Source of the DNA: Curtobacterium sp. MCPF17_002
GTDB taxonomy: Bacteria > Actinomycetota > Actinomycetes > Actinomycetales > Microbacteriaceae
Direction: 5' to 3'
DNA length: 64,000 nucleotides
Assembly: GCF_003234115.2 (NCBI RefSeq)
Contig: NZ_CP126251.1
Coordinates: 2,294,001 to 2,358,000 of the forward strand
Shown here: positions 41,571-50,307 of the stretch, one piece after another
Layout: every line of letters starts with the position of its first letter
How positions within the stretch are numbered: the first letter of the stretch is position 1
The notes under the pieces: generated by a model
The model's input: the letters and a program-made list of their open reading frames with translations, nothing else
What the model was told of the DNA's origin: nothing
Databases searched by the model: none
Program-made: the position numbers and the translations under genes

Positions 41571-43082
41571 GTCCGTCCGGTCCGCATCCGCCGCGGCGGC
41601 GCCGGACCGCTTCGCGGCCCGCCGCCGCACCACCAGGTCGCTGACGGCGAGCACGAGCGCCAGCGCCATGAGCGACACCGTGAACGTCGTCCCGCTCCGG
41701 AAAGCGTCGTGGTAGGCGTCCAGACGAGACTCCCCACCGGCCCCCGTCGTCTCCCCGCGCACGATCCCGTAGAAGATGCTCGTCGCCACGGCCGTCCCGA
41801 TCGCCGTCCCGACGCGCTGCCCGAGCTGCTGCATCGACCCCGCCACGCCGGACTGCTCGATCGGCACCTCGGCGAGGGTGAGGGTCTGGTTCGGCGACAC
41901 CACGAACCCGCCGCCGAGCCCGCCGACGAGGAACGCCCCCGCCATGGCCCAGGGCGTCACCGACGGCGGGGTGAGCGTCGCGGCGAGCATCAGCAGCACG
42001 AAGCCGATCACGACGAAGACGAGCCCCGCGACCACGAGCGCCCGGCCGACCCGGTCGACGATCCGCCCGCCGATGTAGGAGCCCACCGCACTCGTGGCGG
42101 CGAAAGGGATGCTCACCATGCCGGCGAACAGCGGGGCGAGCCCGAGCCCCTCCTGCAGGTACAGCGTCACCATGAGGAACGAGGCGGGCAGGGCCGCGAA
42201 GTACACGGCGACGATCGACAGCCCGTTGCGGTACGACGACAGTCGGAACAACTCGAAGTGCACGACCGGTGACTTGCCGTTCGCCGTGTAGCGGCGCTCC
42301 CACCAGACGAACGCCATGACGAACACGGCGAACGCGACGAGCCACAACCACCGCGCGCCGGAACCGCCAGCACCGGTGGTCAGCACGAACGGCAGCATGA
42401 GGGTGACGATCGCGCCGCCGAGCAGCAGGATGCCGACGATGTCGAGTTCGCGGTCCGCCGCACGCCCCTGGGCCCCCTTGGGCAGGAGTCGCAGCGCGAA
42501 CAGCAGCGCCGCGATGCCGAGCGGCACGTTCATCCAGAACAGCAGCCGCCAGCCGGACTCCTCGCCGCCGATCGCGATGAGGCCCCCACCGATGGTCGGA
42601 CCGAGCGCGGTGGAGATGCCGATCATCGCGCCGAACAGCCCGAACGCGCGGCCCCGCTCCGGCCCGCGGAAGAGCTGCTGCACCAGGCCGATCACCTGCG
42701 GCATCTGCGTGCCGGCGGCGAAGCCCTGCAGGATCCGCGTGACGATGAGGACCTGGATGTTCGGGGCGATCGCGCACAGCAGGCTCGAGACGGTGAACGC
42801 GACGAGCCCGACGATGAACAGCGCCCTACGGCTCTTCAGGTCGCCCAGTCGGCCGGCCGGTACGAGCGCGAGCCCGAAGGCCAGGGCGTACCCCGCCACG
42901 ATGAGTTGCAGGGACGAACTCGTCGCGCCGAGGGACTCCTCGATCGACGGGAGCCCGACGTTCACCTTCGACAGGTCGAGGATCGTGAGCGCCGCGACGG
43001 CCACGCAGACGGCGAAGGCCCGCCACCGCGAGCGGTCGTCGGGGCGGGTTTCGGTCTGGGCGGTCGGGTCGGCGCTGGACAT
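41511..43082 (-). CDS. MFS transporter, DHA2 (EmrB/QacA) multidrug exporter type
   Basis: 523 residues with 14 hydrophobic segments, the DHA2 number. Motifs: LDLSKVNVGLPSIEESLGA after segment 1, GRLGDLKSRRALFIVG (motif A), GPTIGGGLI (motif C). Exports drugs or other amphiphiles using the proton gradient. The C-terminal 30 residues (Arg/Ala, then TDGLEARGAVDAPPADRQ) are not conserved and overlap a family A repeat. ATG 43082 lies eight bases after TAGCAC. Divergent from the large LuxR regulator; 490 bases separate their starts. Confidence 0.87.
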   Translation of the reverse strand: MSSADPTAQTETRPDDRSRWRAFAVCVAVAALTILDLSKVNVGLPSIEESLGATSSSLQLIVAGYALAFGLALVPAGRLGDLKSRRALFIVGLVAFTVSSLLCAIAPNIQVLIVTRILQGFAAGTQMPQVIGLVQQLFRGPERGRAFGLFGAMIGISTALGPTIGGGLIAIGGEESGWRLLFWMNVPLGIAALLFALRLLPKGAQGRAADRELDIVGILLLGGAIVTLMLPFVLTTGAGGSGARWLWLVAFAVFVMAFVWWERRYTANGKSPVVHFELFRLSSYRNGLSIVAVYFAALPASFLMVTLYLQEGLGLAPLFAGMVSIPFAATSAVGSYIGGRIVDRVGRALVVAGLVFVVIGFVLLMLAATLTPPSVTPWAMAGAFLVGGLGGGFVVSPNQTLTLAEVPIEQSGVAGSMQQLGQRVGTAIGTAVATSIFYGIVRGETTGAGGESRLDAYHDAFRSGTTFTVSLMALALVLAVSDLVVRRRAAKRSGAAAADADRTDGLEARGAVDAPPADRQGRG

Positions 43083-43380
43083 CACCAACCGTGCTACACC
43101 GCCCCCGCCGATCCCCGGTCCGGACATCGGTGTACCCCGATTCCGTACCACGGGGCCGCGCAGTGAAACCCCGATCTCCGCCGCGGGGGGCACGTGGCCC
43201 CCCGGACTGGGGTCAGGTGGGGGTGACATCGGATTGCGGAGACCGGCCATCCGGGCCGAAACCTGAGTTATCGTGCTCGCAGGCGGCAGGTCAGGCGACG
43301 TCTCGGATTCCCTAGATCCGGACACTGCAGGACCGGTCGTGCTTCGTCCGAAGACCCTAACCCGAGGGGTGATACAGACG
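43083..43380. other. Intergenic control region between MFS and LuxR genes
   Basis: No gene seen. GGGGGGC (43185-43191) pairs with GCCCCCC (43197-43203) around ACGTG. GTACCCCGAT and GTACCACGGGG near 43133-43155 are short related words. AT-richer patches near 43264-43275 (CTGAGTTATCG) and 43308-43316 (CCCTAGATC) could hold promoters for the plus-strand genes. Confidence 0.4.
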
Positions 43381-43569
43381 ATGACTTCATCGTTCCCGAG
43401 CGGAACCGAGTGCACCCTCACTCGTCATCCGCATTCCGAAAACCATTCTGACCGTTCTGGCGCGCGTACCCTCGCCGCTTCTCGTCCGGCTCTGCACGTG
43501 CCCAACGGCCGTGCCACGTTCCGGCTCTCCTCCTTCGCCGCATCCGCTTCCGGGCCCGGAGGCCGGTGA
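43381..43569 (+). CDS. Possible small upstream peptide of the LuxR regulator gene
   Basis: 62 residues, Ser/Arg/His-rich, with no known family. ATG 43381 is preceded by GAGGGG at about 12 bases. Its stop lies three bases before the ATG of the regulator, and the regulator's ribosome site (GGAGG) lies inside it, so translation of one would help the other. Codon third-position GC is lower at the start than in neighbouring genes. It may be a leader peptide or no gene at all. Confidence 0.35.
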   Translation: MTSSFPSGTECTLTRHPHSENHSDRSGARTLAASRPALHVPNGRATFRLSSFAASASGPGGR

Positions 43570-43572
43570 GTC

Positions 43573-46269
43573 ATGGGACTCACCGGTCGCCGTCTCGAGG
43601 TCGACCGGATCGCGACCCTCGCCGTACTCCCTCGGGAGTCCGCGATGGTCGTCGTCGGCGACCCTGGTTCCGGACGCAGTAGCGTCCTCGACGCGGTGTC
43701 CAACCGCGTCTCCCTCCCCGTCGTCCGCGTCGGTGTGAACGGGAGCGAATCGCACTGGCCCCTGGCCGGCGTCGCATCGCTCTTCACCGCACTCGACGAC
43801 CCACGGGCGACGGCCCACATCGCGCACCTCATCCAGGGGAACGCGCCCGCCGACCGGCAGACGCCGGGACTCGCGGCGGCGCACGACTTCCTCGACGCGG
43901 TGCACGCCCTCACCCTGCCGCCCACGCTCGTGCTCATCGACGACCTGGACCGCATGGACGTGGAGAGCCAGGAGCTCATCGCGTTCTTGGCGAGCCGGCT
44001 CGCCGGCACCGCGCTCCGCGTGGTCGCCACGGTCCGCACCGTGCCGTCGAACGGTCCGCTCGCGGCCCTGCCGATGCTCCGGATCGAACCGCTCCCGGCG
44101 GACGAGGCACTCGTGCTCGCCCGTGCGATGGCACCCGAAGAAGCGAACGACGGCGTCCTCGCCGTCCTCGCCGAGGAGACCGGCGGCAACCCCGGTGCGC
44201 TGCGCGAGCAGCTCGCCGTGCTCAGCCGCGAGCAGCTGACCGGCTCCGAGCCGCTCGTGCTGCCGCTCCGCCCCACGCCGACCACCGAGGCCATCGCGGC
44301 CCTGGCGCTCGGCTCCGTGTCGGGACGCGATCTGGACGTCCTCGCACGACTGGCGCTCGTCCCCGTGGCGAAGACCGTCGGGTGGGACCGTGACGAGCTC
44401 GACGACCTCGCGAACGCCGGACTCACGTCCGTCAAGGGCCAGACCGCCTCCGTCCGCGATCCCCTCGTCCGCTCCGCGCTGTACTGGCGGATGCCGGCAC
44501 GTGACCGACGGGCCGCCCACACCGAGATGGCCTCGGCGAGCGCCGAGACCGACCCGCGTGCGGCCGCCTGGCACCGCAGCTTCGTCGACGACGTCCCCGA
44601 CGTGGTCGCCCTGCTCGGGGCCGCTCGGTCCTACGTGGTGGACGGCAACGCCCAGGCCGCGGTCGTCCTCACCGAGCGTGCGCTGCACATCGGTGGCGGC
44701 ACCGAGGACGAGCACGGTGCGTTGCTCGGTGTCGCCGAGGCGCTGCTGGCGAACCGGCTGCTCGGCTTCGCCGCGCGGTACCTCGCTGCGATCCGGCCGT
44801 TCCGGACGATGGCCGACGAGACCCGTCGGCTCCGTCTGGAGTACTCGGTGCAGTACCTCAGCGGGGACGCCGTGCACGCGGACGAACTGCTCGTGCCGGT
44901 GGACCCGACGGACGCGGCCGAGGCCGACGCCGTCGGTGGACTCCTCGCGATGGTGGCCTGCTTCCGGGCCGAGGCGTGGGAGCTGGACCAGGCGAAGGAC
45001 CTCCTCGCCCGGGCCGAACCGCTCCGTCGTTCGGCGTCGGCGCACACGCTGGAGATCTCGGAGACGGCACGCGAGCTCATCGCCGCCGTCGACGGGTCCC
45101 TGCCGGCCGACTCCGCGCTGCACGACGGGCTGTCCACCGCGACGCTCGTCCGCATGTCCGATCCCGCCCTGCTGCTCCTCGCCCACGCGCTGAGCATCGC
45201 CGAGCGCTACCGCAGTGCCCGCCGTGTCTTCGCCCTCGTCCTCGCTCGGGGACAGGAGGCGCAGCCGGTGTGGAGCGAGGCAGCCCGCTACCTGTCCGCC
45301 GAGAACGAGGTGCGCTCCGGGAACTTCCGGCAGGCGCTCCGCGCGATCGACGTGTGGGAGGCCGGTTCGTCAGTCATCGAGCGGCTCCGTGAGCCGTCCC
45401 GTGCGATCGCGATCGCCTGGCGGCACTTCGCCGAGGGGCGCTCCCCCGAGGCACTCGAGGTCGTCGACCGGTGCCTCGCGCAACGGTCCACGAACCGGCT
45501 CTGGGGTGCGACCGCCAAGCTGCACGCCCTCCGTGGTCGCGTGCTGCTGCTCGACGGTCGGCTCGACGAGGCCGCGGCGTCACTCGAGGCCGCCGACGCC
45601 ATCGGCCGGTCGCTCCGGAACCCGGCGGTGCTCCGGCACCTCGGCGACCTGGTGGAGGCGTACACGCGCCTCGGCCGGATCGACGACGCGCGGACCATCG
45701 CGGCCCGGCTGGCGGCGGACCACCACGCACGGCCGTCCCGCTGGGGTGCGCTCGTGCTGGCCCGCAGCCTGGCGCTCGTGGCCGACGACACGACCCGCGA
45801 GACCGCTCGTCGTCGTGCACTGGAGCTGTTCCAGCCGCACGACTCGCAGTTCGAGCGGGCACGCACCTTCGCGGCCCTCGCGGCCGTGGGCAGCACCTCC
45901 GAGCGTCCGCGTCTGGGCGCGGCGGCCGCGGCGGCGTACGAGGCGGCGGGGCTCCGGCGTCCGCTCGCCACGCCGGTCGCGTCGGCGGCGATGCCGTCCT
46001 TCGGGATGCAGTCGTCGCTCCGGTCCGGTCCGGTCCTGTCCGCCTCGATGCCGGGGACTCCCCGGAGCGCGCCGGACGCCGGGGCGGTGCTCACCTCGCT
46101 CACCGCGGAGGAGCGTGCCGTGGTGCAGAAGGTGACGGAGGGGTACCGCAACCGCGAGATCGCCTCGTCGCTGTTCATGTCGCAGCGGACGGTGGAACTG
46201 CGGCTGACGCAGATCTACCGGAAGGTGGGAGCGCGCTCGCGTTCGCACCTGGTCGCGCTCCTCACGTGA
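43573..46269 (+). CDS. Large ATP-binding LuxR (LAL/MalT-type) regulator with altered Walker A
   Basis: 898 residues. Order: AAA/STAND-like ATPase domain (about 1-330), a long helical-repeat region (TPR/MalT-like, about 330-800), and a LuxR helix-turn-helix at 840-895 (LTAEERAVVQKVTEGYRNRE, then IASSLFMSQRTVELRLTQIY, VGARSRSHLVALL). Walker A reads GDPGSGRSS at residues 29-37: the usual Lys is Arg35, so ATP use may be changed. Walker B is TLVLIDDLD. Members sense small molecules and activate nearby or distant genes. Start ATG 43573 has GGAGG ten bases upstream. The regulated genes cannot be read from the sequence; the divergent exporter is one candidate. Confidence 0.85.
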   Translation: MGLTGRRLEVDRIATLAVLPRESAMVVVGDPGSGRSSVLDAVSNRVSLPVVRVGVNGSESHWPLAGVASLFTALDDPRATAHIAHLIQGNAPADRQTPGLAAAHDFLDAVHALTLPPTLVLIDDLDRMDVESQELIAFLASRLAGTALRVVATVRTVPSNGPLAALPMLRIEPLPADEALVLARAMAPEEANDGVLAVLAEETGGNPGALREQLAVLSREQLTGSEPLVLPLRPTPTTEAIAALALGSVSGRDLDVLARLALVPVAKTVGWDRDELDDLANAGLTSVKGQTASVRDPLVRSALYWRMPARDRRAAHTEMASASAETDPRAAAWHRSFVDDVPDVVALLGAARSYVVDGNAQAAVVLTERALHIGGGTEDEHGALLGVAEALLANRLLGFAARYLAAIRPFRTMADETRRLRLEYSVQYLSGDAVHADELLVPVDPTDAAEADAVGGLLAMVACFRAEAWELDQAKDLLARAEPLRRSASAHTLEISETARELIAAVDGSLPADSALHDGLSTATLVRMSDPALLLLAHALSIAERYRSARRVFALVLARGQEAQPVWSEAARYLSAENEVRSGNFRQALRAIDVWEAGSSVIERLREPSRAIAIAWRHFAEGRSPEALEVVDRCLAQRSTNRLWGATAKLHALRGRVLLLDGRLDEAAASLEAADAIGRSLRNPAVLRHLGDLVEAYTRLGRIDDARTIAARLAADHHARPSRWGALVLARSLALVADDTTRETARRRALELFQPHDSQFERARTFAALAAVGSTSERPRLGAAAAAAYEAAGLRRPLATPVASAAMPSFGMQSSLRSGPVLSASMPGTPRSAPDAGAVLTSLTAEERAVVQKVTEGYRNREIASSLFMSQRTVELRLTQIYRKVGARSRSHLVALLT

Positions 46270-46286
46270 CCTGAACGCGACTCCAT

Positions 46287-46334
46287 GACGGACGGGAGGC
46301 ACGGTGCCAGCTGGCACCGTGCCTCCCGTCCGTC
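46287..46334. terminator. Perfect 48-base palindrome (family A) after the LuxR gene
   Basis: 24-bp arms, no loop and no mismatch, centred at 46310/46311 on CCAGCTGG. The outer part reads CGGGAGGCACGG instead of CTGGAGGCGCGG, with matching changes on the other arm. It lies 17 bases after the stop and is very probably the terminator. Confidence 0.8.
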
Positions 46335-46689
46335 TGCTGTCACCATCCACCCCCGCACCCGCGTTGCGGGAGTCCGCACGCGCCCGCAGCGGATCGCACC
46401 CCTGCACGCGGTGAACCGCAAGAGCGACCGACGACTGTTGCCGTGTCACCCGCGCCGGGTGAGGCTTCTCCTGCACCGACCGCCGTTCCCCTTCCGAGGG
46501 GACAGCCCGTGGTACCCCGTCCGGTACCCGAACCGTCGGCCGCGGACGCCGTCGTCCGTCCTCGCCTGATCCGAGGACGGGCGACGGCCCGCAGCCGGTG
46601 GCCCCGGACGCACGGCAGACCCGACGGCGGTCGGTGCCGCACCACTCCCCCGCACCACCCGCTGCTCCTCCCACCCGAATGGACTCCAG
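46335..46689 (+). promoter_or_regulatory. Long 5' region of glmS with a 17-bp hairpin
   Basis: 355 bases without a gene. 46548-46564 pairs with 46572-46588 (17 bp, one G-T pair, 7-base loop CCTGATC), about 100 bases before the glmS ATG. A weaker CCCCTTCCGAGGGG hairpin lies near 46488-46501, and GGTACC occurs twice (46511, 46523). The glmS ribozyme core known from Firmicutes was not recognised. The structure may be a leader control element or an unrecognised terminator. Confidence 0.4.
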
Positions 46690-48504
46690 ATGTGCGGCAT
46701 CATCGCGGCCCGCGTCTCCGACGACGCGACGCCCTACCTGCTCGACGGACTCGAACGACTCGAGTACCGCGGCTACGACTCCGCCGGGGTCGCCGTCCGG
46801 ACCGCCACCGGCCGCACCGAGACGATCCGCTCCGTGTCCCGCGTCGGTGACCTGCGGACGCTCGTCGCCGCCCGCTCCGGCGACGCCCTCACCGGCACCG
46901 GCATCGGACACACCCGGTGGGCGACCCACGGCATCGTCCGCGAGACGAACGCCCACCCGCACGCCGACTGCTCCGGGCGGATCAGCATCGTGCACAACGG
47001 GATCATCGAGAACGCCGACCAGCTGCGCGCGAACCTCGAGCGGCAGGGGCACGTGTTCGCGTCCGACGTCGACTCCGAGGTCATCGCGCACCTCGTCGAG
47101 CGCGCCCTCGCCGTCGACCCCGACCTCATGCTCGCCGTCCAGATCGCGACCGCACAGCTCGAGGGGTCGTGGGCGATCGTCGTCCTCGACGCCCGGGACG
47201 GCCGCATGGTCGCCGCCGCCGAGCGTTCCCCGCTCGTCGTGGCACGCTCGGCCCGCGGTGACTTCGTCGCCAGCGACATCGGTGCGATCGCCGAGTGGTG
47301 CGAGACGTTCGTCGCGCTCCGCGACGGTGACGTCGTCGAGCTCGGTGAGGCGTGGACCTGGTCCTCCGCCGGTGTCACCGTGCCCGTGCCGTTCCCGACG
47401 CCGGCGCCGTTCGCGGGTGCCGCGCTCGACCTCGGCGACCACCCCGACCACATGGCGAAGGAGATCGAGGAGCAGCCCGCCGTGGTCGCCTCGATCCTCG
47501 ACCGGGTCGCACGCCGCGCCGCCGACGGCAGCATGTGGGTCGGCCTCGGCCTCCCCGGCTTCCACCGGCTCGCGATCGTCGCGTGCGGCACGTCGCTCAA
47601 CGCCGGGCAGGTGATCGCCACCGCCCTCCGCGGGATCGGTGGCGTGCCGACCGACATCGTCGTCGCGAGCGAGGCCGAGCAGGCCGTGCTCGGCCCGGGG
47701 ACCCTCGTCGTCGCCATCAGCCAGTCCGGGGAGACCGCCGACGTGCTCCGTGCACTCGACCGGTTCGAGGACCGGCACCCGGTGCTCGCCCTGACGAACA
47801 ACGTGCACTCGTCGCTCGCCCGCCGGGCCGACGCCGTGCTCGACTGCCACGCCGGGCCCGAGATCGGGGTCGCCGCGACGAAGACGTTCACCGCCCAGGT
47901 CGTCGTCGGTGTCGCCGCGATGATCTCCGCGCTCGTCGCCTCCGGCCGGATCGACGCCGCCCGGTCCTCCGCGCTGGTGGCCGAGCTCACCGACCTCCCG
48001 GCACGCATCGAGCACGCGGCCGCGATCGCCGCCGACCGCATCCCGCTCCTGGTGTCGAGCGTCCGGGAGGCCACCGGCTTCCTGTTCCTCGGCCGCGGTG
48101 CCGGGCTGCCGTACGCCGCCGAGGGGGCCCTCAAGCTCAAGGAGCTCAGCTACCGGTGGGCCGAGGCCTACCCGGCCGGCGAGCTCAAGCACGGCCCGCT
48201 CGCCCTCGTCGACGAGGGCACCCCGGTCGTCGTCATCGACCACGGGGAACCCCGGCTGCAGGCGAACATCGCCGAGGTCCGTGCCCGTGGTGGCTTCGTC
48301 ATCACGATCGGCGGCGAGGGGTCGGACATCCCGGCACTCGGCCGACGCGCTGCCGGTGACCTCGCGTGGGGCCGGGCGACGGCACCCTGGGGCCCGCTCG
48401 AGGCCGTCGTCCCACTGCAGATGCTCGCCCGCGAACTCGCGCTGCAGCTCGGCTGCGACGTCGACAAGCCGAGGAACCTCGCCAAGTCGGTGACGGTCGA
48501 ATAG
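46690..48504 (+). CDS. glmS: Glutamine--fructose-6-phosphate aminotransferase (isomerizing)
   Basis: 604 residues. Makes glucosamine-6-phosphate, the entry to peptidoglycan precursors. N-terminal class-II glutaminase domain with nucleophile Cys2 (MCGIIA), RLEYRGYDSAGVA, GHTRWATHG and NPHPH-type text; then two SIS sugar-isomerase domains (CGTSLNAGQ, SQSGETADVLRAL; FLGRGAGLPYAAEGALKLKE, ELKHGPLALVD) and the conserved end KSVTVE. Full family length. Cytoplasmic dimer. The start is the only possible one because Cys2 must be exposed after Met removal. A tiny membrane protein gene follows 14 bases after the stop. Confidence 0.95.
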   Translation: MCGIIAARVSDDATPYLLDGLERLEYRGYDSAGVAVRTATGRTETIRSVSRVGDLRTLVAARSGDALTGTGIGHTRWATHGIVRETNAHPHADCSGRISIVHNGIIENADQLRANLERQGHVFASDVDSEVIAHLVERALAVDPDLMLAVQIATAQLEGSWAIVVLDARDGRMVAAAERSPLVVARSARGDFVASDIGAIAEWCETFVALRDGDVVELGEAWTWSSAGVTVPVPFPTPAPFAGAALDLGDHPDHMAKEIEEQPAVVASILDRVARRAADGSMWVGLGLPGFHRLAIVACGTSLNAGQVIATALRGIGGVPTDIVVASEAEQAVLGPGTLVVAISQSGETADVLRALDRFEDRHPVLALTNNVHSSLARRADAVLDCHAGPEIGVAATKTFTAQVVVGVAAMISALVASGRIDAARSSALVAELTDLPARIEHAAAIAADRIPLLVSSVREATGFLFLGRGAGLPYAAEGALKLKELSYRWAEAYPAGELKHGPLALVDEGTPVVVIDHGEPRLQANIAEVRARGGFVITIGGEGSDIPALGRRAAGDLAWGRATAPWGPLEAVVPLQMLARELALQLGCDVDKPRNLAKSVTVE

Positions 48505-48518
48505 CCAGGCACACGCGC

Positions 48519-48620
48519 ATGAACCGTCTGACGGTGTTCCTCGCCGTCCTCACGGCGCTCGCCATCATCGCGACGATCGTCGTGATCGCGGTGACGCTCG
48601 TGCCGACCTGGATGCCCTGA
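48519..48620 (+). CDS. Tiny single-span membrane protein downstream of glmS
   Basis: 33 residues: MNRLTVF followed by one hydrophobic helix (about residues 5-28) and the end VPTWMP. No family is recognised. ATG 48519 has CAGG about eight bases upstream and sits 14 bases after glmS, so it is probably on the same mRNA. Directly after its stop, the same frame continues into four 18-base tandem repeats. It may be a small regulatory or accessory membrane peptide, or a chance frame; the hydrophobic composition and tight linkage favour a gene. Confidence 0.45.
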   Translation: MNRLTVFLAVLTALAIIATIVVIAVTLVPTWMP

Positions 48621-48626
48621 TCCCAC

Positions 48627-48698
48627 GGGGCGTCGCCCGGTTCCGGGGCGTCCTCGGTCCCCGGGGCGTCGCCGGTCTGCGGGGCGTCCTCGGCGCGT
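48627..48698. repeat. 18-bp tandem repeat, four copies
   Basis: Units beginning GGGGCGTC at 48627, 48645, 48663 and 48681, with alternating continuation (GCC, CTC, GCC, CTC). Being 18 bases long, each keeps the reading frame of the preceding tiny gene, where it would read GAS(P/S) plus two residues. Confidence 0.75.
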
Positions 48699-48726
48699 TG
48701 CCGGGCGGGGCTGCGATCCTGGTCCC

Positions 48727-49440
48727 TTGACCACCGCAGCCCCCTCCCTCGTCTTCGTCGCGCTCCTCGTCGGCGCCGTCCTGCCGTTCGTGCCGGTCGT
48801 CGGCCGGGTGGCGCGCATCGCCGCGACCATCGCCCACGAGGTCGGGCACGCCGTCGTCGTGGTGCCCTTCGGCGGCCGCATCCAACGCATCGAGCTGCAC
48901 CCGGACGGCTCCGGTGAGGCCTGGGTGCAGCTCGGCCGGGTGCCGGGCGGGATCCGCTGGGCCGTCCGCATCCTCAACCTCTTCGCGGGCTACAGCGCGC
49001 CGATCTGGGGTGGCGTGCTGCTCGTCACCGGGGTGCTGCACGGGTCACGGTGGCTGCCCGTCGTGGTGCTCGGCGTGGTCGGACTCGTGGCGCTGGCCTT
49101 CGTGCGGAACTGGTTCGGCCTGCTCGTCGTGCTCGGCTTCGACGTCCTCGCGCTCTGGGTCGCCCTGCGTCCGTCCGAGGCGACCGTGCTCGTGGTCTCG
49201 GCCGTCGGAGCGCTCTTCGTGGTCGACGGGCTGCGGTCGGTGGTGCAGGTCGCGCGGTGGCTGCTGACCGGTGCCCGCGTGCAGACCGACTTCCACATCG
49301 CGGCGGCGGAGATGCGCGTGCCGGCGACGGTGTGGTTCGTGCTGTTCGTGGCGGTGAACGCGGTGGCGGTGTGGCTCGCCCGCGGGCCGCTCCTCGAGGT
49401 GTGGGCGACGGTCGCCGCGGGCGTGCGCGCGCTGTTCTGA
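48727..49440 (+). CDS. M50-type zinc metallopeptidase, membrane-embedded
   Basis: 237 residues, TTG start (no ATG or GTG gives a better length). Zinc-binding HEVGHA lies near residue 38 within the first helix pair, followed by a short beta region (RIELHPDGSGEAWVQLGR) and then five further hydrophobic segments. This is the layout of the M50B-like family, related to intramembrane site-2 proteases, though the second conserved D-G motif (near NLFAGYSAPIW) is not strong. Likely cleaves membrane proteins or is an inactive relative. Function unknown. Confidence 0.72.
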   Translation: MTTAAPSLVFVALLVGAVLPFVPVVGRVARIAATIAHEVGHAVVVVPFGGRIQRIELHPDGSGEAWVQLGRVPGGIRWAVRILNLFAGYSAPIWGGVLLVTGVLHGSRWLPVVVLGVVGLVALAFVRNWFGLLVVLGFDVLALWVALRPSEATVLVVSAVGALFVVDGLRSVVQVARWLLTGARVQTDFHIAAAEMRVPATVWFVLFVAVNAVAVWLARGPLLEVWATVAAGVRALF

Positions 49441-49504
49441 CGCTGGCGGGCGCGCCGCGGGGGCCGGCGCGCGCCGGGCTCTCGCGGGGGCGGGCGCGCG
49501 GGCC

Positions 49505-49673
49505 GCCCGTCCGTCGAAACATGTACACGCATCCTCCCCGCGCATCGATCGACTTCCCACGCGTCGTTCGACAGGTGGAACGTCGCATGACGCACACGCA
49601 TCAGCTGCGTCGACATCGATCAACAATCCACGAGTCGATCGACAGGTGGGACGTCGGAACATGCGCACGCATC
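49505..49673. repeat. Family B palindrome cluster (no gene in 49441-49770)
   Basis: Two units: core GTCGTTCGAC at 49563-49572 with TCCCAC before and GGTGGAACGTCGCATGACGC after, and core GTCGATCGAC at 49634-49643 with ATCCACGA before and GGTGGGACGTCG after. CATGTACACGCA, CGCACACGCATC and CATGCGCACGCA flank them. Both strands have open frames through the cluster with no start site or family match. The rest of the interval (49441-49504, 49674-49770) is GC-rich linker. Confidence 0.75.
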
Positions 49674-49770
49674 GGCCACCCGCGCACCACGCCCGCGTCT
49701 CCGCCCGCCCGCACCCGCGCCCGCGCACGCCTGCAGGCGCGCGCACCCGCACCCCTGCGAGGATGACCGG

Positions 49771-50304
49771 ATGCGCCCCGACGTCGTGAACGCCTCCCTC
49801 GCCACCGCCACCCACCCCGAACGGGACCGCTTCGCCGCCTTCGTGCGAGCTCAGGGCGACGCGGCACTCTGGCGCGAGGGCGGCCCCGAGCACGTCACCG
49901 CATCGTGCTTCGTGTTCTCGCCCGACCTCGGCCACGTCCTGCTCTGCCTGCACCGGAAGGGCCGCTTCTGGGTGCAGTTCGGCGGCCACCTCGAGTCCGA
50001 CGACCGCGACCTCGCCGACGCCGCCCGCCGCGAGGCCCGCGAGGAGTCCGGCATCGCCGACCTCAAGCTCCTCGACGAGCACGTCGTGGACCTCGACCGC
50101 CACGACCTGCGCGGCGGCTTCGCCTGCGCCGCGCATTGGGACGTCGGCTTCGTCGCCCTGGTCGACCCGGCGACGCCCACCACGGTCAGCGACGAGAGCG
50201 ACGACGTCCGGTGGTTCCCGCTGGACGCCCTCCCCGCCACCGTGCCCGACGGCTTCTCGGCACGACTGGCAGCGGTGGTCCGCTCGGTCGCGTCCGGCGA
50301 CTGA
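49771..50304 (+). CDS. NUDIX hydrolase
   Basis: 177 residues. Nudix box GGHLESDDRDLADAARREAREESGI read in two parts: the REAREESGI core is intact, while the Glu six positions after the first Gly is Asp. Beta strands before (TASCFVFSPDLGHVLLCLHR) and after (GFACAAHWDVGFVALVD, DVRWFPLDAL) complete the fold. Hydrolyses nucleoside-diphosphate-linked compounds such as oxidised nucleotides or ADP-ribose; substrate unknown. ATG 49771 with GAGGA about nine bases upstream. Enclosed by family B clusters on one side and A plus B on the other. Confidence 0.85.
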   Translation: MRPDVVNASLATATHPERDRFAAFVRAQGDAALWREGGPEHVTASCFVFSPDLGHVLLCLHRKGRFWVQFGGHLESDDRDLADAARREAREESGIADLKLLDEHVVDLDRHDLRGGFACAAHWDVGFVALVDPATPTTVSDESDDVRWFPLDALPATVPDGFSARLAAVVRSVASGD

Positions 50305-50307
50305 CGA

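Noticed and set aside
46335..46689. glmS ribozyme
   Set aside because: The conserved cleavage-site and pseudoknot core was not recognised; the region is a GC-rich leader with simple hairpins.
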